Assembly (NCBI GenBank): GCA_026387805.1
Contig: JAPLKY010000058.1
Location: 1-5,606, forward strand
DNA length: 5,606 bases
Origin: Candidatus Krumholzibacteriia bacterium
Lineage (GTDB): Bacteria > Krumholzibacteriota > Krumholzibacteriia > Krumholzibacteriales > Krumholzibacteriaceae
Direction: 5' to 3'
Shown here: in pieces, positions 1-5,199 of the stretch
Numbering within the stretch: the first letter of the stretch is position 1
How the letters are laid out: each line of letters begins with the position of its first letter
The notes under the pieces: model-generated
Told to the model about the DNA's origin: nothing
Database searches by the model: none
The model's input: only the letters and a program-made list of their open reading frames with translations
Program-made: the position numbers and the translations under genes

Positions 1-371
1 ACGGCCGCCGCGATGAGCGCCTTCGCCTTTTCCGTCGATGCCGCTTCGTCGAGGTGCACCCACGAGCATTGCTCCCGGATGTTCGCCATCGCGAAGAGGT
101 ACGCGTTGACGCCGGAGCGCTCGCACACCTTCCGGAACGTATTCTCGTGCATGAGGGGCGAGCAGGAGGCGACGACCACCCGATCGACGGCACCTTCCCG
201 TATGTCCTTCTCGATCATCGCCTGCCCGGGGTCCGAGCACATGAACTTGTAGTCGCGCACGACCGAGACGTTCTCGAGCCCTTTCGCGTACTTCACGACC
301 TCGTCGATATTGACCTTGCCGGCGATGTTCGTGCCGCAATGACAGACGTACACTCCGATGCGTTCAGCCAT
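1..371 (-). CDS. hdrA: HdrA-like heterodisulfide reductase subunit A, N-terminal part (runs off window)
   Basis: This is the first 123 codons of an HdrA-type iron-sulfur flavoprotein; the rest lies beyond position 1. Reading from 371, the N-terminus shows the family pattern: GVYVCHCGTNIAG (Cys10, Cys12), KFMCSDPGQ (Cys45), VASCSPLMHENTF (Cys70), then Cys83 and REQCSWVH (Cys102). In known HdrA proteins this Cys-rich region precedes an FAD-binding thioredoxin-reductase-like domain and ferredoxin-type clusters, and the subunit carries the flavin used for electron bifurcation. Those later domains are not visible here, so bifurcation is inferred. The ATG at 371 is chosen because GAGGGAG (plus 378-384) sits 6 nt upstream. 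It overlaps the end of hdrB by 8 bp (ATGGCTGA), suggesting translational coupling. The family call is firm; the partner complex and physiological substrate are unknown. Confidence 0.93.
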   Translation of the reverse strand, partial: MAERIGVYVCHCGTNIAGKVNIDEVVKYAKGLENVSVVRDYKFMCSDPGQAMIEKDIREGAVDRVVVASCSPLMHENTFRKVCERSGVNAYLFAMANIREQCSWVHLDEAASTEKAKALIAAA

Positions 372-1248
372 TGTTTGCTCCCTCGAATATCCGTTTCATG
401 GGCTTGGTGAGCTTCACCGCGAGCCGGCCGAGCCCGAGATCGCGGAGCGGCAGACCGAGCGTCACGCCGATCAGCTGTGTGAAATAGAGCACGGGGATAT
501 CGAACTTCGTCTTGTAGCGGGCGTTGATCTTGCCCTGGTACACGTCGAGATTCATCTGGCACAGCGGACATATCGTCACGATGCAGTGAGCGCCGTTCTG
601 CTGCGCGTCGAGGAGAAGGTTCTTGCAGAGCCGCATCGCGAGCTCCTCCTGGGTCCCCATGAGCGAAGCGCCGCAGCACGCCGTCTTCATCCGGTAATCG
701 ACGCACTCGGCTCCGAGCGCCTCGATCAGCCTGTTCATCGTCGTCGGCTCGTCCGGATCGTCGAATCCCGAATCGGGCCGGACAATCTGGCACCCGTAGT
801 AGGGCGCGACCTTGAGTCCCGCAAGCTTCTTCTTCGCGAGGGAGGCGATCTTATCGTAGCCGATATCGTTGCAGATGACGTCGAGCAGGTGCCGGACGCG
901 AATGTTTCCGCTGTAGCTGAGGCCTCCAGCCTCGAGCGCCTGTCCGATCTTCCTCCGCAGCTCGGGATAATCGGCGAAGTAGTGGTTCGTCTTGTTGAGC
1001 ACGGTGTAGCACGCGCTGCAGGGCGTCACGACGTCGCGGTTGTGCTTCTCGGCGATAGCGAGATTGCGCGCCGAAATCGCGAAGCTCATGAGCTCCTTGA
1101 CCGACATGTACGCGGTCGCGCCGCAGCAGTTCCAGTCCTCGAGCTCCTCGAGTTCGAGCCCCAGCGCGGGCGCGATCGCGGCGATCGAGTCGCGATAGAT
1201 ATTGGCGGTCGCGTTGACGGAGCATCCCGGATAGTATGTGTATTTCAT
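364..1248 (-). CDS. hdrB: HdrB-like heterodisulfide reductase subunit B (two CCG domains)
   Basis: This 294-residue protein is full length for HdrB, the subunit that reduces the disulfide substrate at two non-cubane [4Fe-4S] clusters in characterised methanogen enzymes. Both CCG ligand sets are complete. Set one is Cys9 (YYPGCS), Cys41-Cys42-Gly (NCCGA), Cys77 and Cys80 (CSACY). Set two is Cys153 (YYGCQ), Cys191-Cys192-Gly (ACCGAS), Cys227 and Cys230 (CPLCQMNL). Spacings fit the CX31-38-CC-X33-34-CXXC rule. No membrane segment is seen, so it is likely cytosolic. The ATG at 1248 directly follows the hdrC TAG, with GGGGAG 6 nt upstream inside the hdrC end. It lies between hdrC and hdrA in one transcription unit. 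The substrate in a bacterium need not be CoM-S-S-CoB and cannot be read from the sequence. Confidence 0.95.
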   Translation of the reverse strand: MKYTYYPGCSVNATANIYRDSIAAIAPALGLELEELEDWNCCGATAYMSVKELMSFAISARNLAIAEKHNRDVVTPCSACYTVLNKTNHYFADYPELRRKIGQALEAGGLSYSGNIRVRHLLDVICNDIGYDKIASLAKKKLAGLKVAPYYGCQIVRPDSGFDDPDEPTTMNRLIEALGAECVDYRMKTACCGASLMGTQEELAMRLCKNLLLDAQQNGAHCIVTICPLCQMNLDVYQGKINARYKTKFDIPVLYFTQLIGVTLGLPLRDLGLGRLAVKLTKPMKRIFEGANNG

Positions 1249-1824
1249 CTATATCTCCCCGAGCTCGTCCACTTTCCTGAGTATCTTCTTGAGTTGATCC
1301 ATGTTCTTCATTCTATGGGGGAAAAGCGGCAGGCGTCTATTCACGAGCAGCTTCCATCCTTGCGGCACGAACTTCAGGGCGTGAAGGAGATCGGCCTCGA
1401 GGATGTAGCGGGCCATCAGCTCCGTCTCGTGGTTGCGGCCGTACGTGTTGACCATCCGCGCGAAGTTCCGCGAGAGAACGACCGCTTTCTTGCCCTTGGT
1501 CTTCCCTTCCTTGACGGCGAGCCTCTTCAGCGCGTACATGACATCGGTGATCTTGATGTCCTTCGGGCACCGGACGGCGCAGGTGTAGCACGACGAGCAG
1601 AACCAGATCGTGTTCGAGGAGAGCACTTCCTCCCTGAATCCCGCCCTGATGAGAGAGAACATCTTCCGAGGCCCGTGATCCATCACGTAGCTCAGAGGGC
1701 ATGAGCTGCTGCACGTGCCGCACTGGATACATTTCTTGATTTCCCGGCCTCCAGGCAACGCGTAAATCTCGGAGAGGAAATCATGATCGAGCTTGTATTC
1801 GGCGACAATGTCCCTGTCGAGCAT
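1249..1824 (-). CDS. hdrC: HdrC-like heterodisulfide reductase subunit C (2x[4Fe-4S] electron wire)
   Basis: This 191-residue ferredoxin-like protein has two cubane-cluster motifs: CIQCGTCSSSCP (Cys32, 35, 38, 42) and CSSCYTCAVRCP (Cys76, 79, 82, 86). The length and motif placement fit HdrC, which passes electrons from the HdrA flavin to the HdrB catalytic clusters. Each motif also has the typical swap in which the fourth Cys belongs to the other cluster. There is no fused membrane domain, unlike QmoC or DsrM-type relatives, so a soluble complex is expected. The ATG at 1824 has CAGGAG (plus 1830-1835) 5 nt upstream, a strong start signal. It is the first gene of the hdrC-hdrB-hdrA operon and ends in a TAG that abuts the hdrB ATG with no gap. 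The basic C-terminal tail (about residues 150-185) is less conserved in appearance. Confidence 0.94.
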   Translation of the reverse strand: MLDRDIVAEYKLDHDFLSEIYALPGGREIKKCIQCGTCSSSCPLSYVMDHGPRKMFSLIRAGFREEVLSSNTIWFCSSCYTCAVRCPKDIKITDVMYALKRLAVKEGKTKGKKAVVLSRNFARMVNTYGRNHETELMARYILEADLLHALKFVPQGWKLLVNRRLPLFPHRMKNMDQLKKILRKVDELGEI

Positions 1825-1858
1825 CGCGACTCCTGATCTTTGAAGGGCTCTCTGGACC

Positions 1859-1883
1859 CTGCAGCCTTATGTATTTGCTGCAG
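1859..1883 (-). promoter_or_regulatory. Stem-loop in the hdrC leader
   Basis: There is a perfect 7-bp inverted repeat, CTGCAGC and GCTGCAG, separated by an 11-nt AT-rich loop. In the predicted hdrC mRNA it would form a hairpin in the 5' leader, about 23 nt upstream of the Shine-Dalgarno sequence. No U-run follows it, so it is not a typical intrinsic terminator. It could stabilise the mRNA or be a DNA operator. The repeat is exact, but its function is inferred. Confidence 0.45.
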
Positions 1884-1901
1884 TTACCGTTCGAACGTAG
1901 T

Positions 1902-1929
1902 ATCGTACCGATATTTCTTGAAAAGTCAA
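1902..1929 (-). promoter_or_regulatory. Sigma70-like promoter for hdrCBA
   Basis: On the minus strand, TTGACT (plus 1924-1929, 5 of 6 matches) is followed after 16 bp by TACGAT (plus 1902-1907, 4 of 6). This predicts a transcript start near 1895 and a leader of about 70 nt before the hdrC ATG. The -10 box lies within an inverted repeat TATCG-tac-CGATA (1901-1913), and a perfect 10-bp palindrome CGTTCGAACG (1888-1897) covers the predicted start site, so a repressor or activator could act here. This was found by eye only; no mapped transcript supports it. Confidence 0.5.
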
Positions 1930-2045
1930 CAATAATGTAAAGCATTTGTCCGGCGCATGCAATCGATACCTTACGCATTCATTCGCAACTGATTAAACGA
2001 TATCGTGATATTTCTTCCGGCTCCTCGCCTGCCCGTTCTTTTGTA

Positions 2046-2074
2046 TTGTCCTGCACGGGCCCGGTTGCGATATT
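2046..2074 (+). promoter_or_regulatory. Weak candidate promoter for the TPR gene
   Basis: TTGTCC (2046-2051, 4 of 6) and GATATT (2069-2074, 4 of 6) are spaced by 17 bp, with a predicted start near 2081 and a 55-nt leader. The match is poor and the predicted start falls inside the GAAA hairpin at 2078-2091. Either the real promoter is elsewhere in 1930-2070, or the hairpin is not an RNA element. It is given as the best candidate only. Confidence 0.25.
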
Positions 2075-2077
2075 AAG

Positions 2078-2091
2078 GGAGCGAAAGCTCC
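2078..2091 (+). promoter_or_regulatory. GNRA-type mini-hairpin upstream of the TPR gene
   Basis: The 14 bases read GGAGC-GAAA-GCTCC: a perfect 5-bp stem closed by C-G and capped by a GAAA tetraloop, a very stable RNA fold if transcribed. It is followed at once by the palindrome CGAATATTCG (2091-2100). It lies about 32 nt before the Shine-Dalgarno of the TPR gene. There is no U-tract, so termination is unlikely. The biological role is unknown. Confidence 0.35.
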
Positions 2092-2135
2092 GAATATTCG
2101 CATCGACGAGGATAGTCTCGAGAAGGGGATCATCG

Positions 2136-3278
2136 ATGAAACGTTGCGCGGCCATTCTTATCTTCCTGGTCATCCTGGCGCCCGATTCCGGCTGCGGCCC
2201 CGATAAAGCGGTCAAGTATTACAACCTCGGCCTCGAAGCCGCGAAAAGGGACGACTACGCGGAGGCGGTCAGACTGTGGGAAAATGCGGTCAAGTACCGG
2301 CCCGACGATCCCGAAACTCGCTACAACCTCGGAGCCGCGCTCGTTGCATTGAAACGCTACACCGAGGCCGAGACGCACCTTCGCGAAGCGGTTGCGCTCA
2401 ATTCGCTCGACGCCGACGCCTACCAGCTTCTTGGAAAAAGCCTCGAGGAGCAGGAGAAGCTGCCGGAAGCCAAGAAGGCGTACGAATTCGCGATCGGCAT
2501 CAAGCCGACGCACGTTCGATCCCTCATCGGGCTCGCGTCGATCGCGCTCACGGAAGGGCAGAACAGATCGGCCGAGAACTACGCGACGCAGGCGGTCGAG
2601 CTCGATCCGGGCAACCTCGAGGCGAACATGCTGCTCTCCGAGGCGTATTTCCGAAACGGCGATTTCAACGCGGCCTACGGCCAGGTGCTTTCGGCGCGTA
2701 ATCTCGGCCCCACCAGCACCGCGCTCTTCTTCCTCACCGGCAAGATCGCCTATTCGCGGCGCATGTACGCCGACGCCCTCGAGGCCCTCCAGTCAGCCCG
2801 GACGCTCGGCGCCGCCACGGATGAGCTCTTCCGCTATCTCGGTCTCACGTATCTCGCGCTCGGCGACACGGACGAGGCGGAGAAGGAATTCCGGCTCTCC
2901 ATCTACAAGAACAGAGAGAACGCGAAGGCATGGAACGGGCTCGCCGAGACCTATATCAAGGAAAAGCGATGGCGCGAAGCAGGCGAGGCCGTCGAGCAAG
3001 CCGCTTTGATCGACGCTTTCGCTCCCGAAACTCTTCTCAACGGGGCCGCCGTGCGCATGGGCTCGGGCGATCTGAACGGCGCGGTGCGCACGCTCGAAGC
3101 GCTCCGTACGCGCCCGGAGTATCCCCCGATAACGGATTACTATCTCGGCCATGCGTTCCTCAGGATGAGAAACGACCCGCAGGCGCGCGCGGCGTTCCGG
3201 CGCTTCATCGGAACCTGGGAAGGGGATCAGGCTCTCGTTGAAGAGGCGAAGGCCATCGTCGACCGGCTAGCTCCCTGA
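2136..3278 (+). CDS. TPR-repeat protein, probable lipoprotein
   Basis: This 380-residue protein starts with a short basic region (MKR), a hydrophobic core (about residues 5-15) and Cys20 in PDSGC, resembling a lipoprotein signal. The -3 residue is Asp instead of the usual Leu/Val/Ile, so the lipobox is imperfect. From about residue 24 to 365 it is built of about ten 34-residue tetratricopeptide units; the clearest are 24-57, 58-91, 92-125, 126-159, 228-260 and 262-295, with typical Gly/Ala/Tyr/Pro spacing. No enzyme domain is present, so it is probably a protein-binding scaffold in the periplasm or on a membrane. The ATG at 2136 is preferred over an in-frame TTG at 2046 because AAGGGG (2123-2128) lies 7 nt upstream and because it exposes the signal peptide. 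It diverges from hdrC and overlaps the permease gene tail to tail by 12 bp. Partners are unknown. Confidence 0.88.
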   Translation: MKRCAAILIFLVILAPDSGCGPDKAVKYYNLGLEAAKRDDYAEAVRLWENAVKYRPDDPETRYNLGAALVALKRYTEAETHLREAVALNSLDADAYQLLGKSLEEQEKLPEAKKAYEFAIGIKPTHVRSLIGLASIALTEGQNRSAENYATQAVELDPGNLEANMLLSEAYFRNGDFNAAYGQVLSARNLGPTSTALFFLTGKIAYSRRMYADALEALQSARTLGAATDELFRYLGLTYLALGDTDEAEKEFRLSIYKNRENAKAWNGLAETYIKEKRWREAGEAVEQAALIDAFAPETLLNGAAVRMGSGDLNGAVRTLEALRTRPEYPPITDYYLGHAFLRMRNDPQARAAFRRFIGTWEGDQALVEEAKAIVDRLAP

Positions 3279-4181
3279 TCCGATCCGCTCCTTCATCTCC
3301 GCGGCTTCAGGGCTGAAACGCAGCACGTAAAAGATGCCCGCGAGAATCGCGGCGCCGCCGATGATCTCGGTCGAGACCGCCCTTTCCCCAAGGATCAGGA
3401 GAGCGAGTATGCTCGCCCCGACCGGTTCGCCGAGCGCCGCGATCGCGACAACGGTCGCTTCGAGATACCTGAGCGCCCAGTTGAAAAGCGAATGTCCGAG
3501 AATCTGGCAGACGAGCGCCATGATGGCGCACGCACCGTAACTCTCCCACCCGTATCCCCCGAGCGGAGCGCCGGAAGCCATCGCCGCGATCGAGAGGAGA
3601 ACCGCCGCGCACGTGTACACGGGAAAGACGTACGCGATGAGCGAAATGCGCCCGCGAAGTCCGCTTCCCACGAGGAAATAGCCGGCGATCGCAACGGCCC
3701 CGCCGAGGGCGAGGAGGTCCCCCTTCCAGCGCGGTCCTCCCGCGAACACATCCCTGCCGGCAATGATCGCTCCGCCGAGAATCGAAATGCCGAGGCCCAG
3801 CCAGAAGACCCGCGAGATTCTCTTCTTCCGGAATATGACCAGGTAGAGTGCGACCCAGAGAGGATTCGTCGTCACGAAAACGACGCTGCTCGTGACTCCC
3901 GTGAACGAAAGGGAAGAGATCCAGAGAAAGAAATGCAGCGCGAGAAACAGCCCCGAGAGAGCCAGAAGTCGAAGATCGCCGCGCGAGATCCGCGCGAGCT
4001 CGGCCCTGGTCCCGGCGGACGTGAGGACGAACGGCAGAAGGATGAGGGACGAAAACGCCATCCGGAGCGCGCCGATCGCCGGGGCCGGCGCCTCGGCCAG
4101 CCTCGCCAGAATGGAGCCGAACGAGATCGCTATGATCCCCGATCCGAGCGCGCAGTATACCGCGGTGTTGACCGCTCGCAT
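3267..4181 (-). CDS. EamA/DMT-superfamily permease (10 TM)
   Basis: This 304-residue integral membrane protein has about ten hydrophobic helices arranged as two EamA repeats (about residues 8-140 and 155-288). Family-like segments are TNPLWVAL with the following basic RKKRISR loop (105-124) and ALGEPVGASILALLILGE (249-266), the latter characteristic of the second EamA repeat. Such drug/metabolite transporters typically export amino acids, nucleosides or other small metabolites from the cytoplasm; the substrate cannot be told here. The ATG at 4181 is chosen over an in-frame GTG at 4205 because GAAGGAG (plus 4190-4196) lies 8 nt upstream; the longer form would place this SD inside the coding region. 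It is monocistronic, divergent from the DUF116 gene and convergent with the TPR gene. The tail after the last helix is short and charged. Confidence 0.9.
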   Translation of the reverse strand: MRAVNTAVYCALGSGIIAISFGSILARLAEAPAPAIGALRMAFSSLILLPFVLTSAGTRAELARISRGDLRLLALSGLFLALHFFLWISSLSFTGVTSSVVFVTTNPLWVALYLVIFRKKRISRVFWLGLGISILGGAIIAGRDVFAGGPRWKGDLLALGGAVAIAGYFLVGSGLRGRISLIAYVFPVYTCAAVLLSIAAMASGAPLGGYGWESYGACAIMALVCQILGHSLFNWALRYLEATVVAIAALGEPVGASILALLILGERAVSTEIIGGAAILAGIFYVLRFSPEAAEMKERIGSGS

Positions 4182-4189
4182 CTCGATGG

Positions 4190-4196
4190 CTCCTTC
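4190..4196 (-). promoter_or_regulatory. Shine-Dalgarno site that fixes the permease start
   Basis: The minus strand reads GAAGGAG, 8 nt before ATG 4181. It decides between this ATG and the upstream GTG at 4205, which has no comparable site in front of it. Confidence 0.75.
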
Positions 4197-4245
4197 GTCG
4201 TCCACGAAAACGTCTGCCGGCGTCCCACGTCTCCCAAGCGGTTGA

Positions 4246-4273
4246 ATTGTATTGAACGGATGGCGGCGTTCAA
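4246..4273 (-). promoter_or_regulatory. Sigma70-like promoter for the EamA permease
   Basis: On the minus strand TTGAAC (plus 4268-4273, 4 of 6) is spaced 16 bp from TACAAT (plus 4246-4251, 5 of 6). The predicted start is near 4239, giving a leader of roughly 58 nt that includes the Shine-Dalgarno. It overlaps the opposite-strand promoter of the DUF116 gene almost entirely, so polymerase could probably occupy only one direction at a time. Confidence 0.5.
4252..4273. repeat. Perfect inverted repeat at the divergent promoters
   Basis: TTGAACG (4252-4258) and CGTTCAA (4267-4273) form an exact 7-bp inverted repeat with an 8-bp spacer. Allowing a one-base offset, the similarity extends outward through GTA and TAC. 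Each arm contains the -35 box of the promoter on its own strand. It may be a dimeric regulator operator or may simply reflect two symmetric -35 boxes. Confidence 0.5.
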
Positions 4274-4280
4274 GTACATT
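4252..4280 (+). promoter_or_regulatory. Sigma70-like promoter for the DUF116 gene, near-leaderless
   Basis: TTGAAC (4252-4257, 4 of 6) is spaced 17 bp from TACATT (4275-4280, 4 of 6). The predicted start is near 4287-4288, only about four bases before the ATG at 4292. This agrees with the lack of any Shine-Dalgarno sequence before that ATG, so the mRNA may be leaderless or nearly so. The box matches are moderate; the call rests on the joint agreement. Confidence 0.42.
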
Positions 4281-4291
4281 CTCTCTCCGAT

Positions 4292-5071
4292 ATGAACCGG
4301 GAACGAAAGCCGATCACTCCCGATAGAGTCCTCGGCGACGAATGGCTCGACTGGAAAGGAAGCAACGCGCCCTCGCAGATTACCGAGGGAAAGCGGACCT
4401 TCCTCATCCTCTCTTTCGCCGTGCTCGCCGGATTCGTCCTTCTTGGCATCCTCTTCTGGTATCTCGCTCTCCCCCGATTCGAGCAGTACGGGCGATTCTA
4501 CGCGGCGCTTCTTACCGCCGTCATCGCCGGCGGCGCCCTCTTCTTTCTCGTCTGGTACGCGATTCTCATAGGAGCCGTCATCTCGCAGCGGATCTATCTC
4601 GCGATCTGCCTGCGCCGGGGAAGCAATCTCTTCGTCATGCTCTTTCCCGTCGTCGCGCGTCTCGCCCGATCATTCGGAATATCCCGTGACAGGCTCGGCC
4701 ATTCGTTCATCGAGGTGAGCAACCGGCTCGTCGCCCCGCGGCGCACGGACGGGAGCATTCTCGCCCTCGTTCCCCGTTGCCTTTCCCGGGAGCTGAAGAA
4801 AGAGGTGCAGAGCATCTGTGCGGAGTTCCCCGGCGTGATCCTGCATACGGCCCCGGGGGGGACGCAGGCGCGCTCGATAATCCGCGAGATCAGACCTCGA
4901 GCGATCGTCGCCGTTGCCTGCGAGCGGGATCTCGTCTCGGGAATTCATGACGTCGCCCCGAGAATCCCCATCATCGGGATCCCCAACACGCGCCCGCACG
5001 GTCCATGCAAGGATACCGTGATCGACGTCGGGAAATTCCGCTCCGCGATCCTCTTTTTCCGCAAGGAATAG
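4292..5071 (+). CDS. Membrane-anchored DUF116 family protein
   Basis: This 259-residue protein has a polar N-terminus, two transmembrane helices (about residues 36-60 and 71-98) and a cytoplasmic-looking C-terminal domain. The domain matches DUF116: LVPRCL (159-164, Cys163), TAPGGT (186-191), AIVAVACERDLVSGI (204-218, Cys210), and IPNTRPHGPCKDTVIDV (230-246, Cys239). The family has no established biochemical function; its conserved cysteines suggest a metal or Fe-S site. Here the domain has only four Cys (163, 176, 210, 239), and the CxxCG-type pair I expect between PRCL and the GG motif is absent, with Cys176 alone in that stretch. Cys106 lies just after the second helix. The start at 4292 lacks a Shine-Dalgarno but sits just downstream of a candidate promoter, consistent with leaderless translation. 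No later start would keep the membrane segments. The family call is good; the role is unknown. Confidence 0.85.
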   Translation: MNRERKPITPDRVLGDEWLDWKGSNAPSQITEGKRTFLILSFAVLAGFVLLGILFWYLALPRFEQYGRFYAALLTAVIAGGALFFLVWYAILIGAVISQRIYLAICLRRGSNLFVMLFPVVARLARSFGISRDRLGHSFIEVSNRLVAPRRTDGSILALVPRCLSRELKKEVQSICAEFPGVILHTAPGGTQARSIIREIRPRAIVAVACERDLVSGIHDVAPRIPIIGIPNTRPHGPCKDTVIDVGKFRSAILFFRKE

Positions 5072-5081
5072 CGGCGTCTGC

Positions 5082-5097
5082 TGGCACGGTAATTGAA
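5082..5097 (+). promoter_or_regulatory. Sigma54-like -24/-12 element in the 5072-5199 intergenic region
   Basis: TGGCACGG-TAA-TTGAA matches the sigma54 consensus TGGCACGNNNNTTGCA at every fixed position except the -12 C, which is A. The -12 GC is normally highly conserved, so activity is doubtful. It starts 11 nt after the DUF116 stop and would give a start near 5108 and a 92-nt leader for the gene at 5200. The remaining 128-bp intergenic sequence holds a GC-rich run (5123-5138) and no gene or clear terminator that I can support. Confidence 0.3.
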
Positions 5098-5199
5098 TAC
5101 ACTCCTTTCGAAACGCCAATCAGCGCGGCGCGGCGGCTCAATAACGGCCAGGTCGGTCAGTCGCCGTGCACCTATCCGTCCCGATGCAAGGAGCATGGA

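Larger units (their letters stand above)
1825..2135. other. Divergent intergenic control region, palindrome-rich
   Basis: This 311-bp gene-free stretch separates the minus-strand hdr operon from the plus-strand TPR gene and is more AT-rich than the flanking genes. It holds the hdrC promoter and leader hairpin and, further right, the 10-bp palindromes ACGATATCGT (1997-2006) and CGAATATTCG (2091-2100) and a GAAA-capped hairpin. The pentamer CGATA occurs at 1909, 1964, 1998 and 2068, and its complement TATCG at 1901 and 2001. Short reading frames here have no good start signal and no recognisable product. No tRNA, known riboswitch or insertion-sequence end is recognised. Confidence 0.6.

Noticed and set aside
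358..1704. Long plus-strand open frame (448 codons) opposite hdrB and hdrC
   Set aside because: It is antisense to two unmistakable genes with intact Cys motifs, is very rich in Arg/Glu/His with no domain, and arises from GC-rich codon bias on the other strand.
2052..2070. Possible sigma54 site TGCACG...TTGC before the TPR gene
   Set aside because: The spacing between the two halves is three bases too long and the -24 GG is missing.
1781..2215. Two short minus-strand open frames in and around the divergent intergenic region (1781-1978 and 1979-2215)
   Set aside because: They overlap the hdrC promoter and the TPR gene start, contain no domain, and have no convincing Shine-Dalgarno.
3306..3317. 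TTCAG-GG-CTGAA inverted repeat after the TPR stop as a terminator
   Set aside because: The two-base loop is too tight, there is no T-run, and it lies inside the permease coding sequence.
3492..4295. Plus-strand open frame opposite the permease
   Set aside because: The translation is low-complexity Arg/Glu/Asp-rich, typical of an antisense shadow of a hydrophobic protein, and it has no ribosome site.
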